Source: Ypsolopha sequella
Lineage: Eukaryota; Arthropoda; Insecta; Lepidoptera; Ypsolophidae
NCBI GenBank assembly: GCA_934047225.1
Contig: OW204001.1
Location: forward strand, 12,012,201-12,076,200
DNA length: 64,000 bases
Reading direction: 5' to 3'
Below, one piece after another: positions 23,777 through 37,200 of the stretch (its first letter is position 1; each line of letters opens with the position of its first letter). The notes under the pieces are model-generated. The model made no database searches. It saw only the letters and a program-made list of their open reading frames with translations, and had not been told where the DNA came from. The position numbers and the translations under genes were made by a program.

Positions 23777-24550
23777 GTTTTAACTACTTTTCTACGGAAC
23801 GGATGAATACATAGAATATGCTCTAAAGGCCAATATCAATGTATCAAATTGAAAACGACAACTTTACATTTTTTCCATTATAGTTTTTCCATTAGCTCTG
23901 AAACGATGACGAAAATTTAAGAAAAATTAAACCACAAAACTATAGCCAAGTTCCCACCCAACTGTTATATAGGTAAATGCGTATTTTGCTGCCTGGATTA
24001 GCAGGGTGGGCCACGTAGGTAATTTTTGATAATCTACGAGTGTATAAAGTTTAAAATTTAGATAAAATAAAAAATACAAATCACTTTAAAATAAAACTGA
24101 ATGGATTTTTCTCAACAGAGTACCCATCTTAGAACTCAAATATCCAATATTATTATAATTTTTGTTTGTTTATTTATTATTTATATATGTATGTCTATAT
24201 TTTATAGGTATTTGTTTATTTATTTCAAAATGTTCATGTATTTTTATATGTAAGTTTATTTCTTAGATATTTAGGTTTATATTTTAATCTGGATCTCCCT
24301 ATAATTTTCTGATTAGTATTTACACCTCCACGTTATTTTGTTCATCTTTCTGTAAGCTACCAAGGGTTGCCTGTAAAATATTGCTATTAGCAATAAGTGC
24401 CGCCCTTTTACACCATGTTTAATAGTTTTTTTGTCTTTAAGTTATTTGTGTAAATGTGCAAAAAGTGTTATAAATAAAATAAAATAAATAATACAAATAG
24501 ATTGTGCTACGAGGATTTATCTCCAAATAGGTTTGAAATTTATTTATATT
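23777..24550. other. No gene seen
   Basis: AT-rich spacer ending in an AAATAAAATAAAATAAA run near 24475. Confidence 0.4.
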
Positions 24551-25050
24551 TGACCGCCTCTACTGTCGAGTAGCAGAGCGCTCGCCTGCTAGAGGTCCTT
24601 GTTTCAAACCCCGTGGTGCACATTGTTTTCTAATTTGCTTCGGGGGGCACGTTAAGCTGATGGTTCATTTGGTCCGAAGTAATTTGAACGAAGTTTATTA
24701 CCGCACGTTTTACACCAGACGCTTGGCAGAATAGGGCAAGGCCGAAAAAAGTGTGTTACATTTCGACCGTTACGTTTTTATTGTATCGCTTTCATACACT
24801 TCTTTATTGTTTACGCTTCTTACCGTGTTTCATAGTACGGGGTATAGTAAGCGACGCAACACGGTGCGGCGGCTCGCACGTGAGAATCAAAAGGACCTTC
24901 GTTCCAACCGGGTGTCCCACGACACCACTCGACTTTTTTTTTGTTAATGTTGTAAGTGGGTGTACCAAATGTGAACTGTGACTTGCATTCACACTTTGGA
25001 ACACCTCTGATATCCCCACAGGGATTTATGTTGTGACAATATGTTTATTT
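24551..25050 (+). repeat. tRNA-derived SINE, diverged
   Basis: The head has TCGAGTAGCAGAGCGCTCGC and a weak B box (TTTCAAACCCC). The body's 3' part reads AGTGGGTGTACCAAATGTGA, ACACCTCTGATATCCCC and TTGTGACAATAT. It ends about 65 bp upstream of the acceptor of receptor exon 1. Confidence 0.55.
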
Positions 25051-25113
25051 ATGAGAGTTGTATATTTCTCGCATTTTTTTTACCACGTTTTTTAAATTTG
25101 CTCTTCCTTTCAG

Positions 25114-25238
25114 GAGGTGCCCCCGCGCACATATGTGGCCAAAGTATGGCGGGCGCCCGACGGATGTCGAGCGCTCTGCTCCTGCCCTTCGCGCTGCTGT
25201 CACTGCCCCAAGCCGACGCTGGCAACACCACATACCGG
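25114..25238 (+). CDS. Gpr158-like: Receptor exon 1: signal peptide
   Basis: The acceptor is TTGCTCTTCCTTTCAG and the donor CGG|GTATGA. The ATG at 25146 has A at -3 and G at +4. It encodes 31 residues: basic MAGARRMSS, hydrophobic [12 protein letters not shown], then a probable cleavage region QADAG and a glycosylation sequon NTT. The exon ends in phase 0 and exon 2 starts in phase 0. The first 32 bases are 5' untranslated, so at least one upstream non-coding exon is expected. Its composition is GC-rich against the AT-rich flanks. An undetected exon between this and exon 2 cannot be excluded. Confidence 0.75.
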
Positions 25239-28200
25239 GTATGACCCCACACACGAATGTGTCAGAAGTATGCCGCGTGCCTGACGGGTGTCGAGTGCTT
25301 TGCTCCTGTCCTTTGCGCTGCTGTTACTGCCCTAAGCCAACGCTGGCAACACCACTTTACCGGTTATATATGACACACTTTTGTTAAAGACATCCCTACG
25401 ACACATGTCCAAGGTATTGTGGTTACCCGATGGATGTCTAGCGCTCTGCTCACGTTGGCATCACATAGTGACGCCTTTGTGCACGAATATGATAAAATCT
25501 TTTCTATGGACAGCGGGCGCCTGATTAAAATCTAGCATTCATTTACACTTCGTGGGTAGAGTGGCGAGCTTGCGGTTACCACAGAGCACCCAAACGGTAG
25601 CTACAATCACTATTACCCTTTTTTAGGGTTTCGTACCTCAAAATAAAAAAACGGAACCCTTACGGGATCATTTTGTTGTCCGTCTGTCTGTCTTTATGTC
25701 TGTCACAACCCTTTTGCTCAGGCCCTGTAAGAGATATCAAGTTGAAACTGATACCTCCTACAAAAGTCTAAGACCCCACGGTGTTGTAAGAAAATCAGGC
25801 TTCTACTCGACGCAAAAAAGTTATTGCGCTTTACATAATCAATGTCATACACATTTTTGACACTCGCAAAGGAACTTCCAGTTGAATTAGAAACTTGAAA
25901 TTTTGTTTACTGGTAGGTCTTATAGCACACATATAGAAAAAAAACTGAAAATTATAAATATTTTATTATTTAGGAAGTAATCAATGACCCCGACAATCAA
26001 TATGCCTGTTTTTTCTTGTGTCACTCTAACTATACTCTTATGTCCATTTCACTCTAACTGCCCCCAGCCATGCGCGAACTTCTTATGCCGATATCCACTT
26101 TTTCTCCTGTAAGCCTAAATTTCATTTGGTACCGTTTTTGTTTTTGTTTTAGTACTTCAAGCCTATTAGCAGAGCTATCAGTTTTTGTATGCAGACAGGA
26201 TTTTTTGCCATGAACAAACCTCTGTGTGATATTCAACTTTTGAAGCAGGTTGAAATATAGGTGATATTAATTTATTTAGCCAAATTCATACTGAAGACTC
26301 GGCAAGTTCTCGCTATGAAGGTTTGATGACCTTTTTTGAAATTCGTACATTTTTTTTTCATCTTCCCTACAAACGCTAGAGCCCTAGCCCTAATTAAGAC
26401 GTAAGACATAATGTATTTCCTTAAAAGTGTTAGTTTTACATTTACTTAAACCTAGTCTTAAATACAAGAAAAAAAAACAAAAGTCAAAACTAACTTAGCA
26501 CATAAATAATATACACATTTAATTTAATCCCATACTAGAATATCTCCGTTCTATGGGATCTTATATTTAGTTTTCGCCAGAGGGCGCCGGGATGGGAGGT
26601 CAATATTTTACTTTGCGAAATAATCAAAAAGTTTTATTGATCCTTGATACTGATCACTTGCCAGGCCTCCAGTATGAATTGGGCTGCATAAATTAATGTC
26701 ACTTCAGCTAGATGGCGAGTGGCCACAACAGCGGTGTACAGCAACAACTGCTACTCGATCCTCTGACTCGTATTTGCGTAGCGGGTTTACGAAGCGGGAA
26801 AACTATGGAATCGTAGCACTTGCTACGCCGTAGCAAAACGTGGACGCGAGTGTGTTAGCGTCCACTTCATCGTGAGCAATGAATACCCCCTATTTTATTG
26901 ATTAAAAATAAAGAAAATAGAACGCGTTTTTTTATTTCTTAAATTGGTTTTGAAGTTAACAGTCAAAGTACCAGGAAGTTTTCTAACTTTGATTAGAGGC
27001 TATTAAGATTTCTGCTTAAAGCAAATTGGCGGCAGGCGCTGATATTGGCCTAGTTTAAATAAATAGCGGTAAATAAGAAACTTTTGGATCAAGAAATCTG
27101 CTGTAAATTTGTATTTTTTGAGCATATCATTTTGTAATTTGTATCTTTATATTTGTATATATAAGTTTGCAATTTGGAATAAAATGCATTAGGGTAAGCG
27201 GATAGTCTCTATTTAGCTGACCGAACGACGAAATTCGTGAGCCAACTTTTACCCATTTTCTGTGTGACAATGGGAAGTTCGAAGTGATGTATTTAACAAA
27301 AACAAGGTCTTAGAACAAATGTTGGTCAGTATGAACAAACAAGTATTAGTATTATGCTTAATAAACATGTATTTATTAATATAAAAAATATTTTATAACA
27401 AATTTATTAATATAATAAAGTGGGGATTCTATTACTAAGTATATGTGGATAAATACAAGTGTTTTATTAAACATAATTTGTTGTTAATTCCATCGAGGGT
27501 CAACAATCACAAGCATCACTTCCTCATCACATCATCTAAGTATAATTAAAATCAGTTTGCCCACCTACATACATCGTTGGCACACCGTAGAATTGGGCAA
27601 ATCATGATCTGCCTGGGCAGATCATATTTCTGTTAAAACTAGGAGAGTTGCCTCGCTCCGCTCCGCTTCGCTCCTCTCCCCAAATTTATTTACATGTAAA
27701 ACTACTAAGCTCCTCCTCGCTCCGCTCCGCTCCGCACCGCTCGTCGTCGCACCTATTTTTAACTTTTGGTGAAAGATTTTCGATTTCATACTTTACGATC
27801 TGCCCAATTCTACCAATTTTATATTTATGATTAAAAGGTTTTTTTTTGTTATGTACTGAATACGCCAAAAAAACACTTTGGAAAGTGAAAACTTTTTTTG
27901 CATTATCTTGAAATTCATAGAATAGTTGTGCAAGATGAGCAACTGAAACATACCCAAAACATTATCCTTGTATTTGTTCTACTTAACTTGTACGTACTTA
28001 GATTGCGATGAACATTTGATTGAAGTTGTACTAATAAAATTAGATTGCCTATTCCTCTTGGTAAAACCCGAAATCGAGTGTCGAGGAAAATCCTCCCGGG
28101 TATTGTGATTATATCATCCTACTTGGTGTGATTACCCCGTTTGTCATCTCAGTTAACAGATGTTCAGTTTAGGTAACTAGCAGCAAGTATATAAGGTAAA

Positions 28201-31200
28201 ACGCAGCCGATAATGTACTAGAGAAAATTTTATTTCCATTCTAGTACCTCGTCAAAAAAACATTTGCCAACGAATTCAAATAAGATGATTCTTAAAGACA
28301 AAGTTGCAATAATAACAGGAGCTGCATCTGGAATTGGAGCTGCATCAGCAACTCTCTTCATTAAAGAAGGAGCCAATGTTGTCATAGTCGATAGAAACGA
28401 AAAAAGACTAAAAGCCTTCGGAAAAACTTGTGAACAAATTGGTACCAAAAAACTGTTGCTCATTGTTGCAGACTTGGCAGTAGATGACGAAGTAAATCGC
28501 ATCGTTAGAGACACGATTGAAGAATACGGAAGACTTGACATTTTGGTAAATAACGCTGGAATAGCACTTCCAGAAGTAAACGTCGGCTATGACTACTCGA
28601 TGGAAGTGCTCGACAAAGTTATAAGTGTCAATTTTCGAACTGCTGCTTATTTGACAAATTTAGCTGTGAAATATTTGGTTGAGACTAAGGGGAATATTAT
28701 TAACGTTTGCAGCATTGCTGCAGTGATTCCACATAAATCGTACTCGGCGTATAGTGCATCAAAAGCTGCTCTTCAGCAATTCAGCAGATGTATCGCTCTG
28801 GAACTTGCTTCTAAAGGGGTTCGCGTCAATGTAGTAAATCCTGGACCAGTGAGAACGAATATTATTGAAAATTTTAATAATACTGATAAAATTTGGGACG
28901 ACATATCAGAATTCTGTCCATTGAATCGGATATCTGAACCGGAAGAAGTTGCCGATTTAATTTTGTATTTAGCAAGCGATAAAGCACGTGGTATTACTGG
29001 AACATTACATTTTATTGACAATGGTATGAACTTGAAAGGCGCCCCTTCTTTATAAATAAACAAATACCTATTGATTACCTAGACATCAACCTAATGCGCG
29101 CTGTTGGGACCTTGAATACATTGTTGTGAGCAAAACCAACGAGTGATCTGTTTGCCGATAGTTTGATGGATAGAGTGCTGAGAATTATCTCAGAGTGTAA
29201 TTTAAAATGGAAAAATATGTAAGTTTTTAATGTATAAATTTTGATGGTATAGCGATCTGGTATTGTCTGTAATGCTTTATTTTTTAGGTAAAATAAATTA
29301 ATATATACGATATAAGATATCACCTGGAATAGTAGTTTATTATCCATTGTATAAACATAAAAGCATATATAAAGTTGAAGTCTGACTGAACTCTTTTCAT
29401 ATTTGACTTTTATCCGAGATTTGAGTTTCATTTGAATGTCAGAGTGAAAGTAAAACCGTTGTTTATTGATTTGCTTTCATATAATCAATAAAATAAAATA
29501 AAATGTATATTGAAATTTTAAATTAGACAGAAATAATTAATTAAATAGACAGAAATAACCAGTCTCTCGTGAAACAAGAATACCTATACACTTTATTAAA
29601 TATAGATATAACGTAGCAAAACTTGCACCTTCAACCTTTGGCACTCACAGGTCTATAATCGACACCAGTGCAGCCCCTTCACCAAGTATACCCGTACAGG
29701 GTTAATAAAAGACCACAGTAACAAGTGATTCTTGTTGACTTAGAATACATGAGATTATTGATTGAACAAGCTGTCCAGACTCCTTCTTGGAAATACAGGC
29801 AAGGTTGAAGGGTGGCGGGTTCTATTTTAGGGAGACATTTGCCTCTCCCGTCATTTGCAAAGGGTGTAGCGAGATAGTCATTAAATACAGACAGGCAGTA
29901 ATATTGTTATAGCCACTTAATCGTAAATAATTTGATTTCCACCCTTACATGGGGAGATAAAAGGCAGCCGCATAATTTAATACAAAATAATATTCAAACC
30001 TGAATTTTAAAACATGAACAACGCCAGATTTTCGGGGCTTCATTTGATTAAATTAGAACTCTACTTACACTGAAAAAATATATACTCAATATTTTGGTTT
30101 GTTAGTCTTTTTTTAAGGGAACGTAATAATTAATACTTTTTCAATGCAAGTGCTCGTAAAGGCCCACTTTTTATTAATCAAAACCGAACAGAAAGTCGAT
30201 TATTTTGCCCTAGGGCTTTAATATTATTATTATTTTTTAATTTATTTACAATGGTTAGCTAACCTGCAGCCTTTCCTGTTTACCATAAATGTTATACTTT
30301 TTTCCACTGTTTAATGGCTCTGGATACAGTCCTTTTGAGCCAATCATAATTTAAAGTTCACAAGATTATATTTGTTTCATTTCCTCAGACAATGCATTGA
30401 AAAACGTAGTATGATACACGGGCGTAAGAGCAATAAATTACTCGGCTACGTTTAAAACACTCGCTACGCTCGTGTTTTAAATCGTCCTCGTAGTTTATTC
30501 CTTTTCGCCCTTGTAGCATAAACTACTATTATAATATTATTAAAACTCGCGTGAGCTGACATACTAAATTATTATTACATACTTTTGTCTAAAGAAAAAA
30601 TATTTCAACTTCAGTTTTTTGGTTTTAAAGTGTTTCTTAGAACAGCACGGTTACGGGATCGACATAATTTTTTTTGTTCATATAATAAGTAATACAAATA
30701 TGAAAGGAATCTCTTAAAATCCAAATATAGTCCATAATATATTTCAGAATAAGCTTAAAGCCTTCCATTCTGTTGTTTCACTGCGTAATTAGTTTTACCC
30801 CTCGAAGACAAATGATCCAATGAGCCAACCAATAATAATAAAGTCTTTGCCATTGGCCTTTTTGTGTAAGAAGGGTAATCTAGCCCATGCCATATGCATG
30901 TTTAAATAAATATCAAAAAAATGTCAAAATAAATATGAAGAAAATGGGCGCCGGCAGAAACAATATCCAAAGGGCTATGTAGATATTGCCATAATTTATT
31001 TATTTATTCAGTACATGCACAATTAAAAGTATACATTTCACCATTTTAAAATACAATTGGCTCAAAAACCAGGCAAGCATATACGTCTGCTCATGGTGTG
31101 CTGTAGCAGCCCAAAAAGACCAGGGTCTGTCCAGACCAGGGTCCAGGGCTACATTCACATTATAAGATCGTCTATGAGAGCGGTTTTGCGACATTAAAAA

Positions 31201-34200
31201 CTTAATTACTAATAGGGATAATTTAAATAACTAAGTATTAAAGCCGATTCTGAAGGCTTTAATTTTAGTTTTAGTGCTGTCAAAACAAAATTTTCTTCAT
31301 TGCGAAATAGTTCTTAAAATTTAGGTACAGAAGCTAAATTACTTTGGCATAATTTAAGTTTTGACAGCACTAAAACTAAAATTATAGCCTTCAGAATCGG
31401 CTTTATTAAATATACAACTTTAATTAGTTGGTATAAATTATTCTTTAAGTTATAATAAACAGCTATAAATAGTTATATATAGTTTACTTATATAATGCTA
31501 ATATAAAAGTCGTTAAAATCAATATGCAAATTATTATGGCACAGAATGAAATAAAGTAGTGTATAAAACTACACATAACTCGGTATTAAAACACTCGTGT
31601 GTACTATTAAAAAACTCGCTACGGCTCGTTTTGTAAACTCACACTCATGTTTTAATAACCTCTTTATGTGCCAGTTTCATGAACTATTATTTTATAACTC
31701 TTGCTACATAATTATGCATTTGTGTGCGAACATAAAGTACGGGTGTTCGAGTAGTTATAAAACTATGATAGTCCTACGTACACGTAGGGTATGACACTGA
31801 ACGCGTACATATGTATATACAAATATAGCAAGTGGGGTGGATTGTTACTATGTATATACTTATTGTTAGATATAATACAATGTGTTTTAGGCGCCGACCA
31901 CACAGAGCGTGTTCTGCGTTCCGCGATCACTAAAATCCGTCCCCCGATTATAAAGGTGAAAGTGTGTTTGTTGGTTTGTCCTTCTTTCACGCAGTAACGG
32001 AGCTACGGATCGACGTGTTTTTTTGCATAGAGATAGTTTATGGGCCGGATAGTGACATAGGCCACTTTTTATCCCGGGAAAAAGCAAACTAAACCAGCGC
32101 GGGTGAAAGCTAGTCTATAATAAATGCGATGGCTACGATCTTTATCAAGAAGCTTATATACCTACTGGAGCTAACTTCCTATAACAAGGCCTCTCAAAAA
32201 AATTATCTTCACCTTTCAAGAGTAAAGAGATATAGATAGTGACTGAATAAAAAAATGTTTCATGAGTAATAGAGATAATTAAAGAAGGTCATTCATTTTA
32301 TCGTGCGGTTTTCTATATAGGTGAATTTGAATTTTGAATTTGAATTTGAATGCTCCAATCTGGTTATAAACTTTTTGATCTTTATCAACACAGACCGTGG
32401 CGGCGTTTTGATACTCCTTGTGGTCGGCCCTTTATTATATCTACCAATAAGTATGTATATTTGTAGCGTCCCTTTATTTATCGCTGAAAACATGAAAGCC
32501 ATAACGAGTACGCAAGGGGACAGTTAACGTCAATCAAGAGCCTTTATACACGCGGACGATCACCGTGATATGGCACGTATTCTATATGTACATTATACAA
32601 TTTACATATACCGCTATATTACCGTAGTGAATCAGTGGGATGGGCAAGCAGTATTCAAAGTTTTGAGAGCATTTTTCGTAGTCTACAGAATTAGAAAACT
32701 CCTTTCTAATATGAAATATAGTTTGATTTGATTCAAAGTTGAATTTGAAAGCCTGAAGAAAATATTTGAATTACGAAATGAATAAACAACTTATTGTCAA
32801 TATATTATTAGAGTGCAATACAAACTAGAAAAGATCAATCAGAAACAAACCCAAAGACAAGAATATGAAAAAAATCTTGTCTTTGGGTTTGTTTCTGATT
32901 GATCTTTTCTAGTTTGTATTGCACTCTAATAATATTTAGAGTATTCATAGCGATGGATTTCGCAAAATAAACATAATCTATTGTCAATATATTGATCAAC
33001 ATGATATGCCACATTTTTTTATTAATCACATTTTAATAAACTTGTTAAACTAGTAGTTCGCCTCGAACTGTGAACTCGCGGACCCCCACTTATAGCCCCA
33101 TATCTCGCCAACCTCTTGACCGATTTAAGTCATATACGAATTTAAAAATAATAAATTTCATGACGTTCCGATCAACGATACTCGAGTTGTTGAATATAAA
33201 AAGTTTAATAAAAAGTTTCTGTTTGGTGACCAATAATGACCAGATCCGTCGCGTGATGATCTCCGTACGTATCTTCGGTCAAATAGATTACTAAATAATA
33301 GGTCTTTACATATGAAATTGCCGAAATTTTCTTACAGATTCATGAGTTCATAATTATTTGTTTTTCTTTTTTTGAAAGTTTAAACTTCTAGACAAAATAA
33401 TATAAAATGATACGATTTTCCCAGTTCTTGGAAATTCGTTTTATTTTAGATAAAATAAATTAAAAACACTCTATTTTGCACTTGTCAGCCGCTGCGACTG
33501 ACGTAGGAGCCATGTTGCAGTGCGAACTGATAAGAACTTTATTTTAATATGGTTTTGTTCGAAAACCACCACGAATCGAGTTGCTAATTTTTCCGACGGA
33601 GCCACCTGTTGTCTCATTCATACACAAAAGAAATTACATAATTTGGATTTGTCATTCCTAAACAAAATGCAAAAATGTTAGTAGTGAAAATTGAGTTTCC
33701 TTCAAATTATCTGTAGAAAACGGCAATTTCATAGGTAAAGACCTAATATATTCAAACTTTTGCATTCATAATGGGATGAACACTCCCCTCGTGAATTAAT
33801 TTCAACCCCAAAGAGATGGAATCGGTTGTGTTTGACTTTTCTGTTTGCCAGCTACACCCAACGCGGCATCCTTTAATTTGTATTTTAAAATTCGAATTCG
33901 AATGTTCTGTTTTGTGAAAACATTTACGCTTGTGGCGGGTCGTGTTTTTGAGGAGACGGTTAAAAAAAAGGCGGTTGATTGTTGAAATGTTAAGGCGATA
34001 TGTAAAAGTTTTAGCGTCCCTGTTACTCCATATGCGAAAAAAACCTCAGTGCGAGTGGGACGGATTCGTGAAAAAGTAACAAAAAGTTGGTTTTATATTA
34101 ATATAAAATGTACTAAGCTATTTTGTCAAAAAGATTTTCAAGGAGACTTTACAAATACCACATTTATAATTAATATCCACATTTTGAATGCAATTTCACA

Positions 34201-37200
34201 ATGAAATTAGTTAGGATTTCAGAATTACAGGAAAAAATAAAATAATTTAGAGGTCTTATCGGTATTAAATTCTATAGAGAAAATTTCATCCAATCGCGTT
34301 TTTCTTCAGTGAGAATCTTAATCAAATACTCACTAAACATTTAGTCAAAAATGAAATACGTAGATAACGTTATAGTGGAGTAAATGGATTCGAAAAATCC
34401 CCATTTTTTTTGTATATCGCCTTAATAACTGACGTACCCATTAAATAAAACATTTATCGAAAACAACAACGAGTTTAAGATATAACCAAAGTGTATACGA
34501 GTATAATACAATAAATAAGTTTACAGGGTGTAAATAAACCGATTTTCAAATAAATACAGCTAGCAGCGGTAGACCGCTCGCCTCTCAATCTTGAGATCCA
34601 GGTTCGATCACCGGTCGGGCATGAACTAATGAATTTTTCGGAATTTACGTGCATACTTAGTGATTGTTCTTACTTACCACTTGCTGAACGGTGAAGGAAA
34701 ACATCGTAAGAAAACCTGCTTGCCTTCAAAAGCGTGTATTTGTGCCCGAAGTACAGCGGTAGGGCTCACCACCCTACACGTTGGGACGTAATAATCGTCG
34801 GTGAAACGCGGGTGTACCAAGTGTGGACTGTAACTTGCATTTCATAGTTCACACTCGGAACACCTCTGACACCCCCTCGGGGATTCAACTCGTGACGATA
34901 TAAATATAAATACACGTAGTCTACTGATCATACTTAAGCAATTTCCCAAAGAAACAAAACCGCGCAAATTAAAAAAAGGTTGAACCCCTTTCGATCAACA
35001 ATAAGAATTGTTGTTTACGTAAAAATCATGGTCCATAATATTTATCTGTAAAAGATAAGTTCTGCCCATCGGTCCCCCGCCCAATTTACAAACTTGAACA
35101 TAACATAAATACTCTTTTTCTACTACCTTTATGAAAAAATTTCATTTAATACTCAAAATTAGTTTTGAAAATCGAACTTTCCGGGCCCCGTTGCGGAATG
35201 ACTATCAGGTTAGTTTGAAATATAAATTAGGTTCCTTTTGACGTTTGTCTTCATTTCATGCTAAATTAGGTTCTTTTTGACGTCCTTAGTTTGTCTTTAC
35301 CTTTATATGGTCTAAGCTAAGGTCTTTACAATCGAAACTCCTTGCGTTCCGATTCACGACATAATCGATTATATCGCGTCTGACACTCTTTTTTCGCAAA
35401 ATGATACTGGCCACAAATAAAAGCGGCCGGCCGAAGCCTGAAAAAAAAAAGTTAAAAACCGCGCCGCGCGGTGTGCATTAAATTTCAAACCCATGCTTTA
35501 TAAACCTCACTAATACTGAACTATTGGTGTCAACTGCCACATACCAAAATGTTTTTCAATTTTTAACTTGATACCAAAAATACACATACCAAAATGTTTT
35601 TCAATTTTTAATAATTTTTAACTAAGCAAGAAATACAAAGTTAAGTTATGTACTTTGTGCTAAGCGACTGACGTTTATCATCACACATTGGACTTTGTGC
35701 CTATCTTATATCCTTCACTATAAGTAATAGTAGGTACTGAAAGTGTATAGCTTATATACCTTACTCTACTCGCTCGTGTGGTGTCATTAGAGCGATGCAA
35801 TAAATTCCGCAAACGCTGCTGTTGACAGATCTGCTCATTTGAGCCCCGTATCATTCATGTCATGTACCGTTTGTGCAAACATTATTATGGCGTCTATGTC
35901 GGCGTTTTAGCTGCCTCTATGGTCTAGTGGTTCTAACGTTACGACCACTAATCCAGAAGATGTGGGTTCAGATCTCGTGGGGCCACGTTTGTGTTCGATC
36001 GGTCAAGTTCTGTGCCGGAAGTACGGCGATAGTACCCACCACCGATTACGCTGGGACGCAAAACGTGGGTGTATGAGAGTGGATTGTAACTTGCACTTCA
36101 CAGTCCATTCCCGGAAAGCCCTGAAACCCCTCTAGGATAAATGTCGTGACGATTTCTTTATTTACTACGACGTAAGTCAGTCAAAAAAGTACCAGAGTGT
36201 ACCTATACAGTCAACAAAAGAGATAAGTAACCAGGCCCAGCGTATGTATGTATGTATGTAAATACTTTATTGCACAAAATAAATATACAATGCACAAAGG
36301 CGAACTTAATGCTAATTAGCATTCTCTGCCAGTTAACCTTTGGTGATGTGGAAAGTTTTGAGGGTAGTGCCAGATAAGTTAATTACTATAATCAATTCAA
36401 CCAAGAAATCATATTTTCATAGATACTATAATATATTAAATGTAATTAGAATTAAATAAATATTGTATATACATATATAATCTAATCATAAATACAATAA
36501 TATACATATATTATACATAACAATACATAGGTAATTACGAGAAGGACAATGACTCAGGGGGATATGTAAAAATTACAAGTTTTATGACTGATTCTGTAGC
36601 TGTAGATAGTGTTGATAGACTCTGGTTTTGAAGGTAGAGATAGAGGGAGACTGACGGATATTAAGAGGAAGACTATTCCACAGCCGGATTGCTGATACCG
36701 TGAAAGAATTTGAATACATATTGGTGCTGTGTTCGGGAAATCGGAGGAGCATAGCTCTGCTTGGTCGCTGAAGCCGGCCAAGGGATTCAATAGGGGCAAA
36801 CCGGTCTCGAAGATAGGGAGGAGAAAATGGGCTATTGAGAGCATTATAGAGAAGTGAGACGATGTGTGAGTTCCTTCGGTAGCGGATATTGAGCCAGTTT
36901 AGCTGGAGACGAAATTGAGAGACATGATCGTATTTGCGCAATCCGAAGATGTATCTGATACAGAGATTTAGGAGACGATCTAACTTGTTACTTTTCGTAT
37001 TTGCGCAATCCGAAGATGTATCTGATACAGAGATTTAGGAGACGATCTAACTTGCGTACACATTTTAATCACAAAATAACCACTGACAGAATGTTTACTC
37101 CGAATAACTAGCGAAAACAAGCGCACGCACACATAGACGCGTACGTACGACGATCTCGAAGATACTCGGGTGAATGCCAATAGGAAATTCTGCCAAGATC

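Noticed and set aside
25041..25387. Several overlapping frames on both strands around exon 1
   Set aside because: Only the frame starting at 25146 gives a signal peptide with splice signals; the others are shadows or run into the decayed copies.
28264..28284. Upstream start for the SDR at TTG 28264
   Set aside because: Not an ATG; the SDR fold begins at the ATG at 28285.
28230..29063. Minus-strand frames opposite the SDR gene
   Set aside because: Antisense shadows of a clearly real gene.
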